This document shows, one piece after another, positions 8,222 through 17,249 of a stretch of 23,960 nucleotides of DNA (within the stretch, counting starts at the first letter, position 1; every line of letters starts with the position of its first letter). The stretch comes from an uncultured Alphaproteobacteria bacterium (GTDB lineage Bacteria; Pseudomonadota; Alphaproteobacteria; UBA7887). The translations under genes were made by a program, and so were the position numbers. The notes under the pieces are model-generated. The model was not told where the DNA came from and searched no databases. It saw nothing but the letters and a program-made list of their open reading frames with translations. The DNA lies in the NCBI GenBank assembly GCA_913044255.1, contig CAJWOI010000006.1, forward strand, positions 1-23,960, read 5' to 3'.

Positions 8222-9907
8222 GTGAACGAGCTACCCTCGAACATCGAAAACAGTAACTTTATACGCGATATTATTGGCAACGATCTCCGTGACGGTCTCT
8301 GTGAGAAAGTCGTGACACGCTTTCCGCCCGAACCAAATGGCTATCTTCACATTGGACATGCGAAGTCCATCTACCTCAACTTCGGTGTAGCACAGGATTT
8401 CAGCGGACGTTGTCATTTACGGTTCGACGACACAAACCCCACCCGGGAAGAACAAGAATACATAGACGCAATCAAAACAGATATTCAATGGTTGGGATTA
8501 GACTGGGGAGATCACCTCTATTACGCTTCAGATTACTTTGAACAGCTGTATGACTGGGCTGTCCATTTGATTCAGATTGGGAAAGCTTATGTCGATGATT
8601 TAACGGCCGACGAGATTCGCGACTACCGTGGCACTCTAACCGAACCAGGTCGCAATAGCCCCCACCGTGATCGACCCGCAAAAGAAAGCCTGAGCCTCTT
8701 TTCGCGCATGCGCAAAGGAGACTTCCCTAATGGGCAACGTGTTGTTCGCGCCAAGATTGATATGGCTTCGGGCAACATCAACCTTCGCGACCCCATCATG
8801 TACCGTATAATTCACAGCACACACCCGCGTACTGCGAATAATTGGTGCATTTACCCCACGTACGATTTCGCACATGGGCAGTCCGATTCCATCGAACATG
8901 TATCTCATTCCATCTGCACTCTCGAATTCGAAGACCATAGACCCCTATACGACTGGTTTATCGAAAACCTTCCTGTGCCATCTAGGCCTCATCAATACGA
9001 GTTCGCGCGACTCAATCTTTCGTACACCATTTTGTCAAAACGAGCTCTCACACAATTAGTTCGAGAAAATCACGTCTCGGGATGGAACGATCCACGCATG
9101 CCAACTCTTTCCGGAATGCGGCGTCGTGGTTTTCCATCAGAAGCAATCCGTGAGTTTGTTAAGCGAATAGGAGTCGCGAAAAATAACTCAGTTGTAGATA
9201 CCGCAATTCTGGAACATTGCGTTCGGGATTTTTTGAATCAGCACGCGGAACGCCGAATGGCGGTACTGCGCCCGCTCAAAGTCATAATTGAGAATTACCC
9301 TGATGGCAAAACAGAGAATCTTGATGCACCGAACAACCCTGCAAAAGAAGAAGTGGGGACGCGGAAACTTCCGTTTTCTCGCGAAATTTATATTGAACAA
9401 GACGACTTCATGGAGGAACCACCAAAAAAATTCTTTCGGCTTGCGCCGGAACGTGAAGTTCGCTTGCGATATGGCTATCTCATTACCTGCACTGACGTAA
9501 AGAAAGACCCCAATGGAGAAATTATCGAACTTCGAGCCCAGTATGATCCGGCTACAAAAGGTGGCAATGCTCCGGACGGAAGGAAGGTAAAGGGAACACT
9601 GCACTGGGTGTCGGCGCCACACGCGATTGATGCTGAGGTGCATCTCTTTGAACACCTATTCACGGATTCGGAACCGCGTTCTGATGGAGACTTGTTAAAG
9701 GGTATAAACCCCTCGTCGCTTGAAATACTTCGCGACTGTAAGCTGGAACCCAGTCTTGGCAACCTAGATAAGGGCCAAACAGTGCAATTCGAACGAAAGG
9801 GTTATTTCTGTACCGACACAGACTCAACTTCAGATCGAATGCTTTTTAACCGAACAATTGGCCTTCGGGACAGCTGGAGTAAAGCCCAAAGTGGCAAAAC
9901 TGGCTAA
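8222..9907 (+). CDS. glnS: glutaminyl-tRNA synthetase
   Basis: A class I synthetase of 561 residues that attaches glutamine to tRNA-Gln in the cytoplasm. The N-terminal FPPEPNGYLHIGHAKS holds the HIGH motif (43-46). LRFDDTNP (66-73), YRGTLTEPGRNSP (135-147), RAKIDMAS (176-183), WCIYPTYDFAHGQSD (208-222) and the KMSKS-class loop ILSKR (270-274) match GlnRS rather than GluRS. The C-terminal anticodon-binding barrels include VRLRYGYLI, VKGTLHWVSAPHA and the end motif FNRTIGLRDSW. The length is in the family range. The start is GTG with GGACGAG upstream. Its presence means this organism charges Gln directly, which is usual in Gamma/Betaproteobacteria and uncommon in Alphaproteobacteria. Flanking genes are catabolic and unrelated. 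Confidence 0.97.
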   Translation: MNELPSNIENSNFIRDIIGNDLRDGLCEKVVTRFPPEPNGYLHIGHAKSIYLNFGVAQDFSGRCHLRFDDTNPTREEQEYIDAIKTDIQWLGLDWGDHLYYASDYFEQLYDWAVHLIQIGKAYVDDLTADEIRDYRGTLTEPGRNSPHRDRPAKESLSLFSRMRKGDFPNGQRVVRAKIDMASGNINLRDPIMYRIIHSTHPRTANNWCIYPTYDFAHGQSDSIEHVSHSICTLEFEDHRPLYDWFIENLPVPSRPHQYEFARLNLSYTILSKRALTQLVRENHVSGWNDPRMPTLSGMRRRGFPSEAIREFVKRIGVAKNNSVVDTAILEHCVRDFLNQHAERRMAVLRPLKVIIENYPDGKTENLDAPNNPAKEEVGTRKLPFSREIYIEQDDFMEEPPKKFFRLAPEREVRLRYGYLITCTDVKKDPNGEIIELRAQYDPATKGGNAPDGRKVKGTLHWVSAPHAIDAEVHLFEHLFTDSEPRSDGDLLKGINPSSLEILRDCKLEPSLGNLDKGQTVQFERKGYFCTDTDSTSDRMLFNRTIGLRDSWSKAQSGKTG

Positions 9908-9965
9908 ACAAGTCCAAGCAGTGCCGATATTCAAATAAATTTCGACTAAATTCAAAGAGTTGATT

Positions 9966-10838
9966 ATGTCCGATGTACTGACCCCAACCGGTTTTATTGG
10001 CTTAGGCCTGATGGGGCAACCCATGTCTCTTGAGTTGCGTGAAGCGGGATACCCGCTCACGGTATGGAACCGAACTCCTGATAAATTGTCAAAAGCCACC
10101 GATGCCGGCGCCCACCCCGCAAAAAGCCCGGCGGCCGTAGCAGCGGCTAGTGAAATAATTTTCCTCTGTGTGACCGATACTGAGGCTGTCGAGAAAATCC
10201 TGTTCGGACACCATGGGGTGACGGAGAGTGGCCCAGGGAAAATCGTAGTTGATCACTCAACCATCAGCCCCATAGCCACCGTTGAGTTTGCCGCCCGCCT
10301 TCGAGATAAATACGATATTCGTTTTATAGACGCCCCCGTCACTGGAGGCGTAGCGGGAGCGGTTAAGGGCGCCCTCACCGTGTTTGCAGGGGGTGACCCC
10401 GTGGATATCGAGATCGCGCGCCCACTAATCTCATGCTTGGCCGATAAATTCCTTCACATGGGCGATAATGGCACCGGACAGACTACAAAAATGTGCAATC
10501 AAGTGATGGTCATGAACACGTTCGTGACTATGGCGGAAATGCTCAAGCTAGCCGAGAACGGTGGTGTGGATGCAACCCAAATACCAAAAATTCTAGCCGA
10601 CGGATTCGCAAATTCGCGAGTGTTGGAATTGTTCGGAGAACGCATGGCGCGGCGAGATTCAGAAATAACAGGGCTACTGGCTGTAGCCCAAAAAGATCTC
10701 GATTTGATACAAGCGCTCGGCAAAGAAACTTCCACCGCACTTCCAATGTGTGGCACCGCCACAGAGCTAATGCGACTTGCTGTAGCCAATGGTCTTGGGA
10801 ATAGTGACATCACACAATTCATCAAGATTTACGATTGA
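9966..10838 (+). CDS. NAD(P)-dependent beta-hydroxyacid dehydrogenase
   Basis: A protein of 290 residues from the ATG at 9966, with an AAGAG eight bases before it; a TTG six bases earlier is less likely. The Rossmann motif is FIGLGLMGQPMS (10-21), followed by WNRTPDK at 34-40. The Asn-Arg-Thr after strand two is the signature of NADPH-using glyoxylate/succinate-semialdehyde reductases in this family, in contrast to the Asp of the paralogue at 4754. The substrate motif DAPVTGGVAGA has Thr in place of the usual Ser, and Lys175 (GQTTKMCNQ) is the catalytic lysine. Candidate roles are 2-hydroxy-3-oxopropionate, glyoxylate or semialdehyde reduction; I cannot choose. It lies between glnS and the beta-oxidation pair on the same strand. 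Confidence 0.85.
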   Translation: MSDVLTPTGFIGLGLMGQPMSLELREAGYPLTVWNRTPDKLSKATDAGAHPAKSPAAVAAASEIIFLCVTDTEAVEKILFGHHGVTESGPGKIVVDHSTISPIATVEFAARLRDKYDIRFIDAPVTGGVAGAVKGALTVFAGGDPVDIEIARPLISCLADKFLHMGDNGTGQTTKMCNQVMVMNTFVTMAEMLKLAENGGVDATQIPKILADGFANSRVLELFGERMARRDSEITGLLAVAQKDLDLIQALGKETSTALPMCGTATELMRLAVANGLGNSDITQFIKIYD

Positions 10839-10964
10839 AAAAATGTAAGGTTTGGTAGGAGCACTCGGTGGGAGCCCGTTTCCGATGGTTGCATGAGTTG
10901 CAGGCATGTGCTTATTGAATTGAGGCTCTTAACAGGCAAGACGCACCAATCTGCGGGAGACAGT

Positions 10965-13055
10965 ATGGCGAACTTGGTAAACTTTGAGAAACACGGATCC
11001 ATTGGGCTTATCACGGTCGATAATCCACCTGTCAACGCCCTATCCGTTGGCGTACCACAAGGGATAATGGATGGCGTCAATGCCGGAGAAACCGATTCGG
11101 GAATTGCCGCGATCGTGCTACGCGGTGCCGGCCGCGGCTTCATTGCAGGGGCAGACATCAATGAATTTTTAAACCCTCCTCCGCCTGGCAGTGCGAGTTT
11201 GTTTGACGTTCTTAACTGCTTTGAAAACTGCAAAAAACCCGTAATCGCAGCTGTTCATGGCAACGCACTTGGTGGTGGTCTGGAAACTGCTCTTGCGTGC
11301 CATTACCGGTGCGGAACGGCCGAGGCTGTTTATGGGTTTCCAGAGGTGCTTATCGGCATTCTCCCGGGAGCCCAGGGCACACAACGTCTGCCACGCATCT
11401 GTGGCGTTGAAAAAGCATTGCCATTAATGGTTAGCGGAGAGTTTGTGCCAGCCAAAAATGCTTTGGCTCTAGGTATTATTGACAAGATCATTGATGGCGA
11501 ACTTCTTGAAGGTGCTCTCGCGTTTGCCGAACAAATCGTGGCGGAACGACGCCCGCTTCGTAAAATTCGTGATGAAACGGCAGTTGCACCCGCTGAGGGA
11601 TTCTTCGAGGATTTTGAAAAATCTATCGCAAAACGTGCTCGCGGATATTTAGCTCCGTACAAAATCATCGAGTGTGCCAGAGCAGCGGTCGCATTGCCCT
11701 TCGAAAAAGGCGTGGAACGGGAACGAGAACTATTCGGAGACTGCTTGAAATCAGATCAGTCGAAAGGCTTGATGAACCTCTTCTTTGGTGAACGCACGTG
11801 CACCAAAATACCAGACATACCGAGAGACACACCGACTCAAAAAATTGCTAGTGCTGCAGTCTTGGGAGCCGGCACAATGGGTGGGGGAATTACGATGAAT
11901 TTTGTCAATGTCGGCATTCCAGTCACGATCTTGGAAATGAGCCAGGAAGCGCTTGACCGCGGGCTCGAAATCATACGTAAAAATTACGCGAATACGGTCA
12001 AGAAAGGGCGGCTTTCCCAAGAGCAGATGGACGCCTGCGTTTCGTTAATCACGCCAACATTGTCATACGATGACATTGCGAATGCCGATATTGTCGTTGA
12101 AGCCGTTTTTGAGGACATGGATATCAAGAAAGAAGTGTTTCGAAAACTCGATGGTATTATGAAGCCCGCTGCCATATTAGCCACCAACACGTCTACACTT
12201 AATGTAAATGAAATCGCCAACGTGACTCAGCGGCCAGAAATGGTCATCGGCACTCACTTCTTCAGCCCAGCCAATGTGATGAAGCTCCTAGAAGTCGTAC
12301 GAGGTGAGCGTACCAAGAAAGAAGTTATCGCCACCGTGATGCAGCTTGGAAAAACAATCAAAAAAGTTCCGGTTTTAGTTGGAGTGTGCGACGGGTTTGT
12401 TGGCAACCGCATGCTGGCCCGTTATAGCAAACAGGCATATCAAATGGTGCTAGAGGGTGCGCTGCCGCAAGATGTGGATAAGGCTGTATTTGATTTCGGC
12501 CTAGCGATGGGACCGTTTGCGATGGGTGATCTTGCGGGGCTTGACGTGGGCTGGCGAATTCGCAAGCGGCGCGCCGCTGAGAACGCTGATATCGAAGATG
12601 ACGCCGGTATAGACGATCAAATATGCGAAATGGGGAGATATGGTCAGAAAACAAATGCCGGCTGGTATAAATACGAACCGGGAAGCCGAGTACCTATTCC
12701 GGACCCTGAGATTGAGCGGCTTATCATTGAATATTGCGAGGAGCGCCAAATTCGTCGCCGCCAAATTGGGCACCAAGAAATTGTGGACCGCTGTATATAC
12801 GCGCTCGTAAACGAAGGCGCGAAAATTTTGGAAGAAGGTATGGCGCTCAGAGCGAGTGATATCGACGTAATTTATGCAAATGGTTATGGTTTTCCTCGTT
12901 ACCGGGCGGGTCCTATGCTTTATGCTGACATGGTAGGCCTAGACAAAGTGTACGACGCTATTCGCGGCTACCATGAACAATATGGCGATATTTGGGAGCC
13001 AGCGCCGTTGCTTCGACACCTCGCAGAGCAAGGAAAAAAATTTAGTGACCTATAG
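10965..13055 (+). CDS. bifunctional enoyl-CoA hydratase / 3-hydroxyacyl-CoA dehydrogenase (FadJ/FadB-like)
   Basis: A protein of 696 residues. The N-terminal crotonase domain (1-190) has an oxyanion-hole region RGFIAGADINEF and both catalytic acids, Glu107 (LGGGLETAL) and Glu127 (FPEVLIGILPGAQGT). The NAD domain starts at VLGAGTMGGGI (299-309), and His431/Glu443 (GTHFFSPANVMKLLEV) form the dehydrogenase pair with the usual spacing. A duplicated C-terminal domain follows. It carries out two successive beta-oxidation steps, enoyl-CoA to 3-ketoacyl-CoA. The start chosen has GGGAG six bases upstream and homologue-like MANLVNFE; an earlier ATG at 10893 gives an unmatched leader. The length is close to the peroxisomal/bacterial multifunctional type and near E. 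coli FadJ/FadB. The thiolase gene follows after 60 bases. Confidence 0.95.
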   Translation: MANLVNFEKHGSIGLITVDNPPVNALSVGVPQGIMDGVNAGETDSGIAAIVLRGAGRGFIAGADINEFLNPPPPGSASLFDVLNCFENCKKPVIAAVHGNALGGGLETALACHYRCGTAEAVYGFPEVLIGILPGAQGTQRLPRICGVEKALPLMVSGEFVPAKNALALGIIDKIIDGELLEGALAFAEQIVAERRPLRKIRDETAVAPAEGFFEDFEKSIAKRARGYLAPYKIIECARAAVALPFEKGVERERELFGDCLKSDQSKGLMNLFFGERTCTKIPDIPRDTPTQKIASAAVLGAGTMGGGITMNFVNVGIPVTILEMSQEALDRGLEIIRKNYANTVKKGRLSQEQMDACVSLITPTLSYDDIANADIVVEAVFEDMDIKKEVFRKLDGIMKPAAILATNTSTLNVNEIANVTQRPEMVIGTHFFSPANVMKLLEVVRGERTKKEVIATVMQLGKTIKKVPVLVGVCDGFVGNRMLARYSKQAYQMVLEGALPQDVDKAVFDFGLAMGPFAMGDLAGLDVGWRIRKRRAAENADIEDDAGIDDQICEMGRYGQKTNAGWYKYEPGSRVPIPDPEIERLIIEYCEERQIRRRQIGHQEIVDRCIYALVNEGAKILEEGMALRASDIDVIYANGYGFPRYRAGPMLYADMVGLDKVYDAIRGYHEQYGDIWEPAPLLRHLAEQGKKFSDL

Positions 13056-13115
13056 TTTGACTGCAGTTCTACATTTACGGTGAAATAGCTTTAATGAAAG
13101 TGTCAGGAGAAAGTT

Positions 13116-14300
13116 ATGGCAGAAGCAGTTGTTGTATCCACAGCACGTACACCCATAGGTAAAGCATACCGGGGCGCGTTCAATAATACCCATGGCGCGA
13201 CGATGGCGGGCCACGTGATCAAGCAGGCTGTTGAACGTGCCAAAATTGACCCCAAGGAAGTTGAGGACGTAATTTTAGGTTGCGCCATGCCGGAGGGAGC
13301 GACAGGTGGCAACATTGCCCGCCAAGCCGCATTGAGGGGGGGCCTGCCAGTAACCACGGCCGCCGCGACGATCAATCGCTTCTGCTCGTCCGGACTACAA
13401 GCAATTAGCACCGCAGCACATCGCGTTACCGTCGATGGTGTGCCTGTTGCTTTGGCAGGAGGTTTGGAGTCGATCAGTCTGGTGCAAAATGAGAACCAAA
13501 ACAGTTTTCGCAATCAAGAAGACTGGATCAATGACAACAAACCAGAACTATATTTGCCCATGATTGACACGGCGGAAGTAGTGGGGAAACGATACAACAT
13601 CAGCCGGGAAGACCAAGATGAATACGGCCTTCAGAGCCAACTCCGCACAGCAGCCGCGCAACAAGCCGGTCGTTTTGACGATGAAATTGTGCCCCTTCGA
13701 ACCACAAAAATGGCGTTCGATAAGAAAACCGGAGAAAGTTGGGAAGAAGAAGTCACTCTCGAGAAGGATGAGGGCAATCGCCCAAGCACCACCATGGACG
13801 GACTAGCAGGCCTAGAACCAGTTCGTGGCGAAGGGCACTGCATTACAGCTGGCAATGCTAGCCAACTTTCCGACGGCGCCTCAGCTTGCGTTGTCATGGA
13901 CTCTAAACTTGCGGAAAAACGTGGACTACAACCCCTCGGGATCTATCGTGGCCTCGCAGTCGCAGGATGTGAACCCGACGAAATGGGGATCGGGCCCGCA
14001 TTTGCGGTGCCGCGTTTGCTCGAACGTCATGGCCTCAAGATCAATGATATTGATCTCTGGGAGCTCAACGAGGCGTTTGCGGTCCAGGTCCTCTACTGCC
14101 GCGAAAAACTCGGCATCGACAACGATAAGTTAAACGTTGACGGCGGAGCGGTCTCGATAGGACATCCGTACGGTATGAGTGGGGCCCGAATGGTCGGACA
14201 TGCGTTGATTGAAGGAAAACGACGTGGCGCTAAGTACGTGGTGACCACCATGTGCATCGGTGGTGGCATGGGTGCCGCTGGATTGTTCGAGGTTAATTAG
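13116..14300 (+). CDS. acetyl-CoA C-acyltransferase (FadA/FadI-like thiolase)
   Basis: A thiolase of 394 residues with the nucleophile Cys90 (NRFCSSGLQ), the LNEAFA motif (317-322), His350 (SIGHPYGMSGAR) and Cys380 (MCIGGGMGAAG). An AGGAGA ribosome site sits six bases before the ATG. It cleaves 3-ketoacyl-CoA with CoA to acetyl-CoA and a shortened acyl-CoA. Its position directly behind the hydratase/dehydrogenase gene, the same arrangement as fadBA and fadJ partners, makes it the last step of that beta-oxidation module. It differs clearly from the AtoB-like thiolase at 1148, for example in the GESWEEEVTLEKDEGNRPST region, which is typical of degradative thiolases. A strong terminator follows within 40 bases. 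Confidence 0.95.
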   Translation: MAEAVVVSTARTPIGKAYRGAFNNTHGATMAGHVIKQAVERAKIDPKEVEDVILGCAMPEGATGGNIARQAALRGGLPVTTAAATINRFCSSGLQAISTAAHRVTVDGVPVALAGGLESISLVQNENQNSFRNQEDWINDNKPELYLPMIDTAEVVGKRYNISREDQDEYGLQSQLRTAAAQQAGRFDDEIVPLRTTKMAFDKKTGESWEEEVTLEKDEGNRPSTTMDGLAGLEPVRGEGHCITAGNASQLSDGASACVVMDSKLAEKRGLQPLGIYRGLAVAGCEPDEMGIGPAFAVPRLLERHGLKINDIDLWELNEAFAVQVLYCREKLGIDNDKLNVDGGAVSIGHPYGMSGARMVGHALIEGKRRGAKYVVTTMCIGGGMGAAGLFEVN

Positions 14301-14334
14301 TGCAAGGGGTTATCTATATCTAGGCGTAAACAAA

Positions 14335-14364
14335 AGGGCCTGCCAGTTTGGCGGGCCCTATTTT
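14335..14364 (+). terminator. intrinsic terminator after the thiolase
   Basis: A ten-base-pair G+C-rich stem (arms 14335-14344 and 14350-14359, one G-T wobble) closes a five-base AGTTT loop and is followed by TTTT. Four A residues precede the stem, so it could also work in the opposite direction. It ends the beta-oxidation pair and separates it from the MaoC gene downstream. Confidence 0.88.
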
Positions 14365-14536
14365 GCACTGGCGAAACCATGACCTTTGCTAGGCAGAAAC
14401 AACTCCAATCCGCACGCATAGATCAAACTAAAATTTATGTAACTCATCTACGTGTTAAATTCTCGGAATGTTAATTCGTGAAATACGTTCTCTAAATTAT
14501 TTCTCTTTCAACCAACAGCCAATGTCGAGGTAACAT

Positions 14537-14995
14537 ATGAGAATTGTGGACAGCATCGAGGAGTTGAAAAATTTAGTTGGTGAAGAAATCGGCGTCAGTG
14601 ATTGGATTGAAATAACTCAAGAACGGATCAATAAATTTGCTGAGGCGACAGGTGATCATCAATGGATTCATATTGATACGGAACGCGCCAAAACTGAGCT
14701 TCCCGGTGGGACCACAATTGCTCATGGCTTTTTAACCCTGTCGCTCTTACCCAAGATCGTGCAAAATATTTACAAAGTCGAAGGAGTGCGTCACGGCTTG
14801 AATTATGGTTCGGATCGGGTTCGTTTCACCGCACCAGTGCCGGCAGGAAGTCGTGTACGCGGGCGATATAAATTAAAATCCGCCGAGGAAGTTAAGAATA
14901 ATGGACTCAAAATTATCGGAGAGACCAAGATAGAAATAGAAGGGGAAGATCGTCCAGCTTGCATCGCCGAATCAATCGGGATCCTCTATTCGTAA
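14537..14995 (+). CDS. MaoC-like (R)-specific enoyl-CoA hydratase
   Basis: A hot-dog-fold protein of 152 residues. The hydratase motif ATGDHQWIHID (37-47) supplies Asp40 and His45, the catalytic pair of PhaJ/MaoC hydratases. TIAHGFLTLSLLP (59-71) and the GVRHGLNYGSDRVRFTAPVP segment (82-101) are also characteristic of this family. It adds water to 2-enoyl-CoA to form (R)-3-hydroxyacyl-CoA, which can link beta-oxidation to polyhydroxyalkanoate or other routes. GAGG lies eight bases before the ATG. The terminator and about 170 bases upstream suggest that it has its own promoter, which I could not define. It converges with the SDR gene at 15070. Its exact substrate is not known. Confidence 0.88.
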   Translation: MRIVDSIEELKNLVGEEIGVSDWIEITQERINKFAEATGDHQWIHIDTERAKTELPGGTTIAHGFLTLSLLPKIVQNIYKVEGVRHGLNYGSDRVRFTAPVPAGSRVRGRYKLKSAEEVKNNGLKIIGETKIEIEGEDRPACIAESIGILYS

Positions 14996-15069
14996 CTAGA
15001 TGCGCCGCAAACGCTCGGGTTAAGTAAAAATAGTTTCTACGTCTGGTCCCTTGTCGTATAACGATGCGC

Positions 15070-15846
15070 CTACATCGCAGTGATTCCGCCATCTACCACA
15101 AATTCCGCACCCGTCATAAATTTTGACTCGTTGGACGCCAGATAAACAATTCCCCAGGCAATATCATCGGGCTCCCCGATATGCCCAATTGGAACCTGAC
15201 GAGCCAGTTTCTGCTCAACACGCGCGGGGTCATCGGCATTGTCAATCATTGACCTCACCATCGGGGTATCAATGAATGTCGGGTGGACCGAATTGCAACG
15301 AATATTGTAGCCTTGGCGCGCGCAGTGAAGTGCTACAGATTTTGTTAGAAGCCGAACCGCACCTTTACTTGCGTTGTAGGACGCAAGATTATGTCCCCCA
15401 ATCAGACCTGCAACAGACGAAATGTTGACAATGGAACCACCTGCTCCTGGCTCTGTTGAAGTGCGCTTGATAGCTCCAATACCGTGTTTACAACCCAGGA
15501 ATACGCCGTCGCCATTGACTGACATGACGTGCTTCCATTCCTCAAGCGAGCAGTCCTCCACTGTGTTCATATTGCCAACCCCCGCTGAATTCACCAAAAC
15601 GTCAAGACGCCCAAATTGATCCAGCGAAGCTTGAACCACTCGTACCCAATCCGTCTCCTTGGTGACATCGTGTGCAACAAACAATCCGGAATCGCCAAGT
15701 TCCTCTGCCACAGCGGCACCACCTACTTCATTTAGGTCAGTGACCACCACAAGCGCGCCTTCCTCCGCCAACCTGCGTGCAGCCTGCCGCCCCAGGCCAG
15801 AAGCACCACCGGTAATCAATGCGACCTTACCCTTTACCCGATCCAT
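15070..15846 (-). CDS. SDR family oxidoreductase (glucose/3-hydroxyacyl-type dehydrogenase)
   Basis: A classical SDR of 258 residues. TGGASGLG is at 12-19, Asp37 after strand two (VVVTDLN) indicates NAD, NSAG is at 86-89, and the catalytic Ser143/144, Tyr157 and Lys161 (YNASK) are intact. The end FVVDGGITAM is typical of the family. It starts nine bases after the stop of the acyl-CoA dehydrogenase gene on the same strand, so the two form an operon. The substrate is likely an acyl or alcohol intermediate produced by that partner, but the sequence does not name it. SDRs of this type are found as cyclohexanol, 3-hydroxyacyl-CoA or 3-alpha-hydroxysteroid dehydrogenases. Confidence 0.9.
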   Translation of the reverse strand: MDRVKGKVALITGGASGLGRQAARRLAEEGALVVVTDLNEVGGAAVAEELGDSGLFVAHDVTKETDWVRVVQASLDQFGRLDVLVNSAGVGNMNTVEDCSLEEWKHVMSVNGDGVFLGCKHGIGAIKRTSTEPGAGGSIVNISSVAGLIGGHNLASYNASKGAVRLLTKSVALHCARQGYNIRCNSVHPTFIDTPMVRSMIDNADDPARVEQKLARQVPIGHIGEPDDIAWGIVYLASNESKFMTGAEFVVDGGITAM

Positions 15847-15855
15847 CTGGCGAGC

Positions 15856-17121
15856 CTAACTACGTCCGGCCAACAACTCATCCGCGATATCATCATAACT
15901 CTGAAGCTCGGGTCGCGACTGCTTGCGTAACTCCAACTTCGCAACTGCCGCACGATGTACTTCATCAGGCCCATCCGCCAAGCGCAATGTCCTGGAATGT
16001 GCCCACGACAAGGCTAAACCGAAGTCCGTAGTGACTCCGCCTGCACCATGAGCCTGAAGGGCTCGGTCAACCACGCGCAAAGTCATATTTGGGATGGCTA
16101 CTTTGATCATCGCAATTTCTGCACGTGCCTCTTTGTTGCCTACGGTGTCCATCATATATGCAGTCTTCAAAACAAGGAGTCTGGCCTGCTCAATCTCCAT
16201 CCTCGAGTTCGCAATATCGGCCATAATTGTCCCCTGCTCCGCCAGCGTTTTCCCGAATGCCGTGCGCTCCTTAACCCGTTTTAGCATTTTTTCTAGGCTT
16301 CGCTCTGCAACACCAATTTGGCGCATACAATGATGAATTCGGCCTGGCCCCAACCGGCCCTGCGCTATTTCAAACCCACGGCCTTCACCGAGCAAAATAT
16401 TGCTTGCAGGTACACGAACGTCCTTAAACTCTACTTCTCCGTGTCCATGTGGCGCATCATCATAACCGAACACGGGTAAAGTCCGTAAAACCGTAATCCC
16501 TGCCGCCTCGACTGGAACCACTATCATCGACTGCTGTTTGTGCCGGTCAGGGTTGTCTGGATCCGTTTTCCCCATAAATATTAATACTTTACAACGCGGA
16601 TCGCCTATCCCTGAAGTCCACCATTTACGACCATTTATGACATACTCATCACCTTCACGCCTAATTGATGATTCGATATTGGTCGCATCGGAAGACGCTA
16701 CCCTGGGTTCAGTCATTGCAAATGCCGACCGAATTTCTCCGTTAAGAAGAGGTTCGAGCCATTCTTTTTTATGCTCGTCGTTCCCATAGCGTTCGAGTAC
16801 TTCCATGTTACCGGTGTCAGGCGCCGAACAATTAAATGCCTCCGCGCCGATCGGCGAGCGGCCCATAATTTCACACAGTGGCGCATATTCCAGGTTGGTC
16901 AGGCCAAAACCACGGTCGCTCTCTGGCAGAAATAAATTCCAAAGACCCTCCGCCTTCGCCTTCGATTTGAGCTCCTCCATTATGGGCGGTATCTTCCAAC
17001 GGGTATCACCTTCATCCAATTGCTGATTGAAAAGTTTCTCATTTGGATAGACGTGGGCCTCCATGAATGCCGAAACGCGCACCTGAAGATCCTTTACCTT
17101 TGTTGAATATTCGAAATGCAT
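15856..17121 (-). CDS. acyl-CoA dehydrogenase, ACAD10/11-like
   Basis: A protein of 421 residues with the acyl-CoA dehydrogenase layout: N-terminal helices, a central barrel with FAMTEPRVASSDATNIE (134-150) and INGRKWWTSGIGDPR (162-176), and a C-terminal helical part with QAHGAGGVTTDFGLA and HSRTLRLADGPDEVHR. In place of a Glu in the isovaleryl-type helix it has RLGPGRIHHCMRQIG (256-270), and the end is LADGPDEVH rather than the IYEGT seen in short-chain enzymes. This resembles the ACAD10/11 subgroup, whose substrates include branched or long-chain acyl-CoAs. AGGATAGGAT precedes the ATG. It forms an operon with the SDR at 15070 and is divergent from the haloalkane dehalogenase. The substrate is unknown. 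Confidence 0.9.
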   Translation of the reverse strand: MHFEYSTKVKDLQVRVSAFMEAHVYPNEKLFNQQLDEGDTRWKIPPIMEELKSKAKAEGLWNLFLPESDRGFGLTNLEYAPLCEIMGRSPIGAEAFNCSAPDTGNMEVLERYGNDEHKKEWLEPLLNGEIRSAFAMTEPRVASSDATNIESSIRREGDEYVINGRKWWTSGIGDPRCKVLIFMGKTDPDNPDRHKQQSMIVVPVEAAGITVLRTLPVFGYDDAPHGHGEVEFKDVRVPASNILLGEGRGFEIAQGRLGPGRIHHCMRQIGVAERSLEKMLKRVKERTAFGKTLAEQGTIMADIANSRMEIEQARLLVLKTAYMMDTVGNKEARAEIAMIKVAIPNMTLRVVDRALQAHGAGGVTTDFGLALSWAHSRTLRLADGPDEVHRAAVAKLELRKQSRPELQSYDDIADELLAGRS

Positions 17122-17249
17122 AATCCTATCCTATAATGCTTGACTGATCCGCCTCCGCTCTGGACAACAAGATCTGGTGGGCCGACAATAACTTGTCGTC
17201 GTCCTATGAACAATGTTCCTTGAGGATAATTCAGATCTCGGAGTTCCGT

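Noticed and set aside
9188..9655. Open frame of 155 codons on the minus strand inside glnS
   Set aside because: It is antisense to a fully conserved synthetase domain; composition is that of a shadow frame.
5022..10261. Near-identical 18-base stretch around GTTGATCACTCAAC at about 5022 and 10248
   Set aside because: It encodes the same conserved VDHST motif in two paralogous dehydrogenases, so shared coding constraint explains it; not a mobile repeat.
10893..10964. Longer N-terminus for the bifunctional beta-oxidation protein
   Set aside because: The 24 extra residues do not look like the crotonase fold, and a good ribosome site serves the ATG at 10965.
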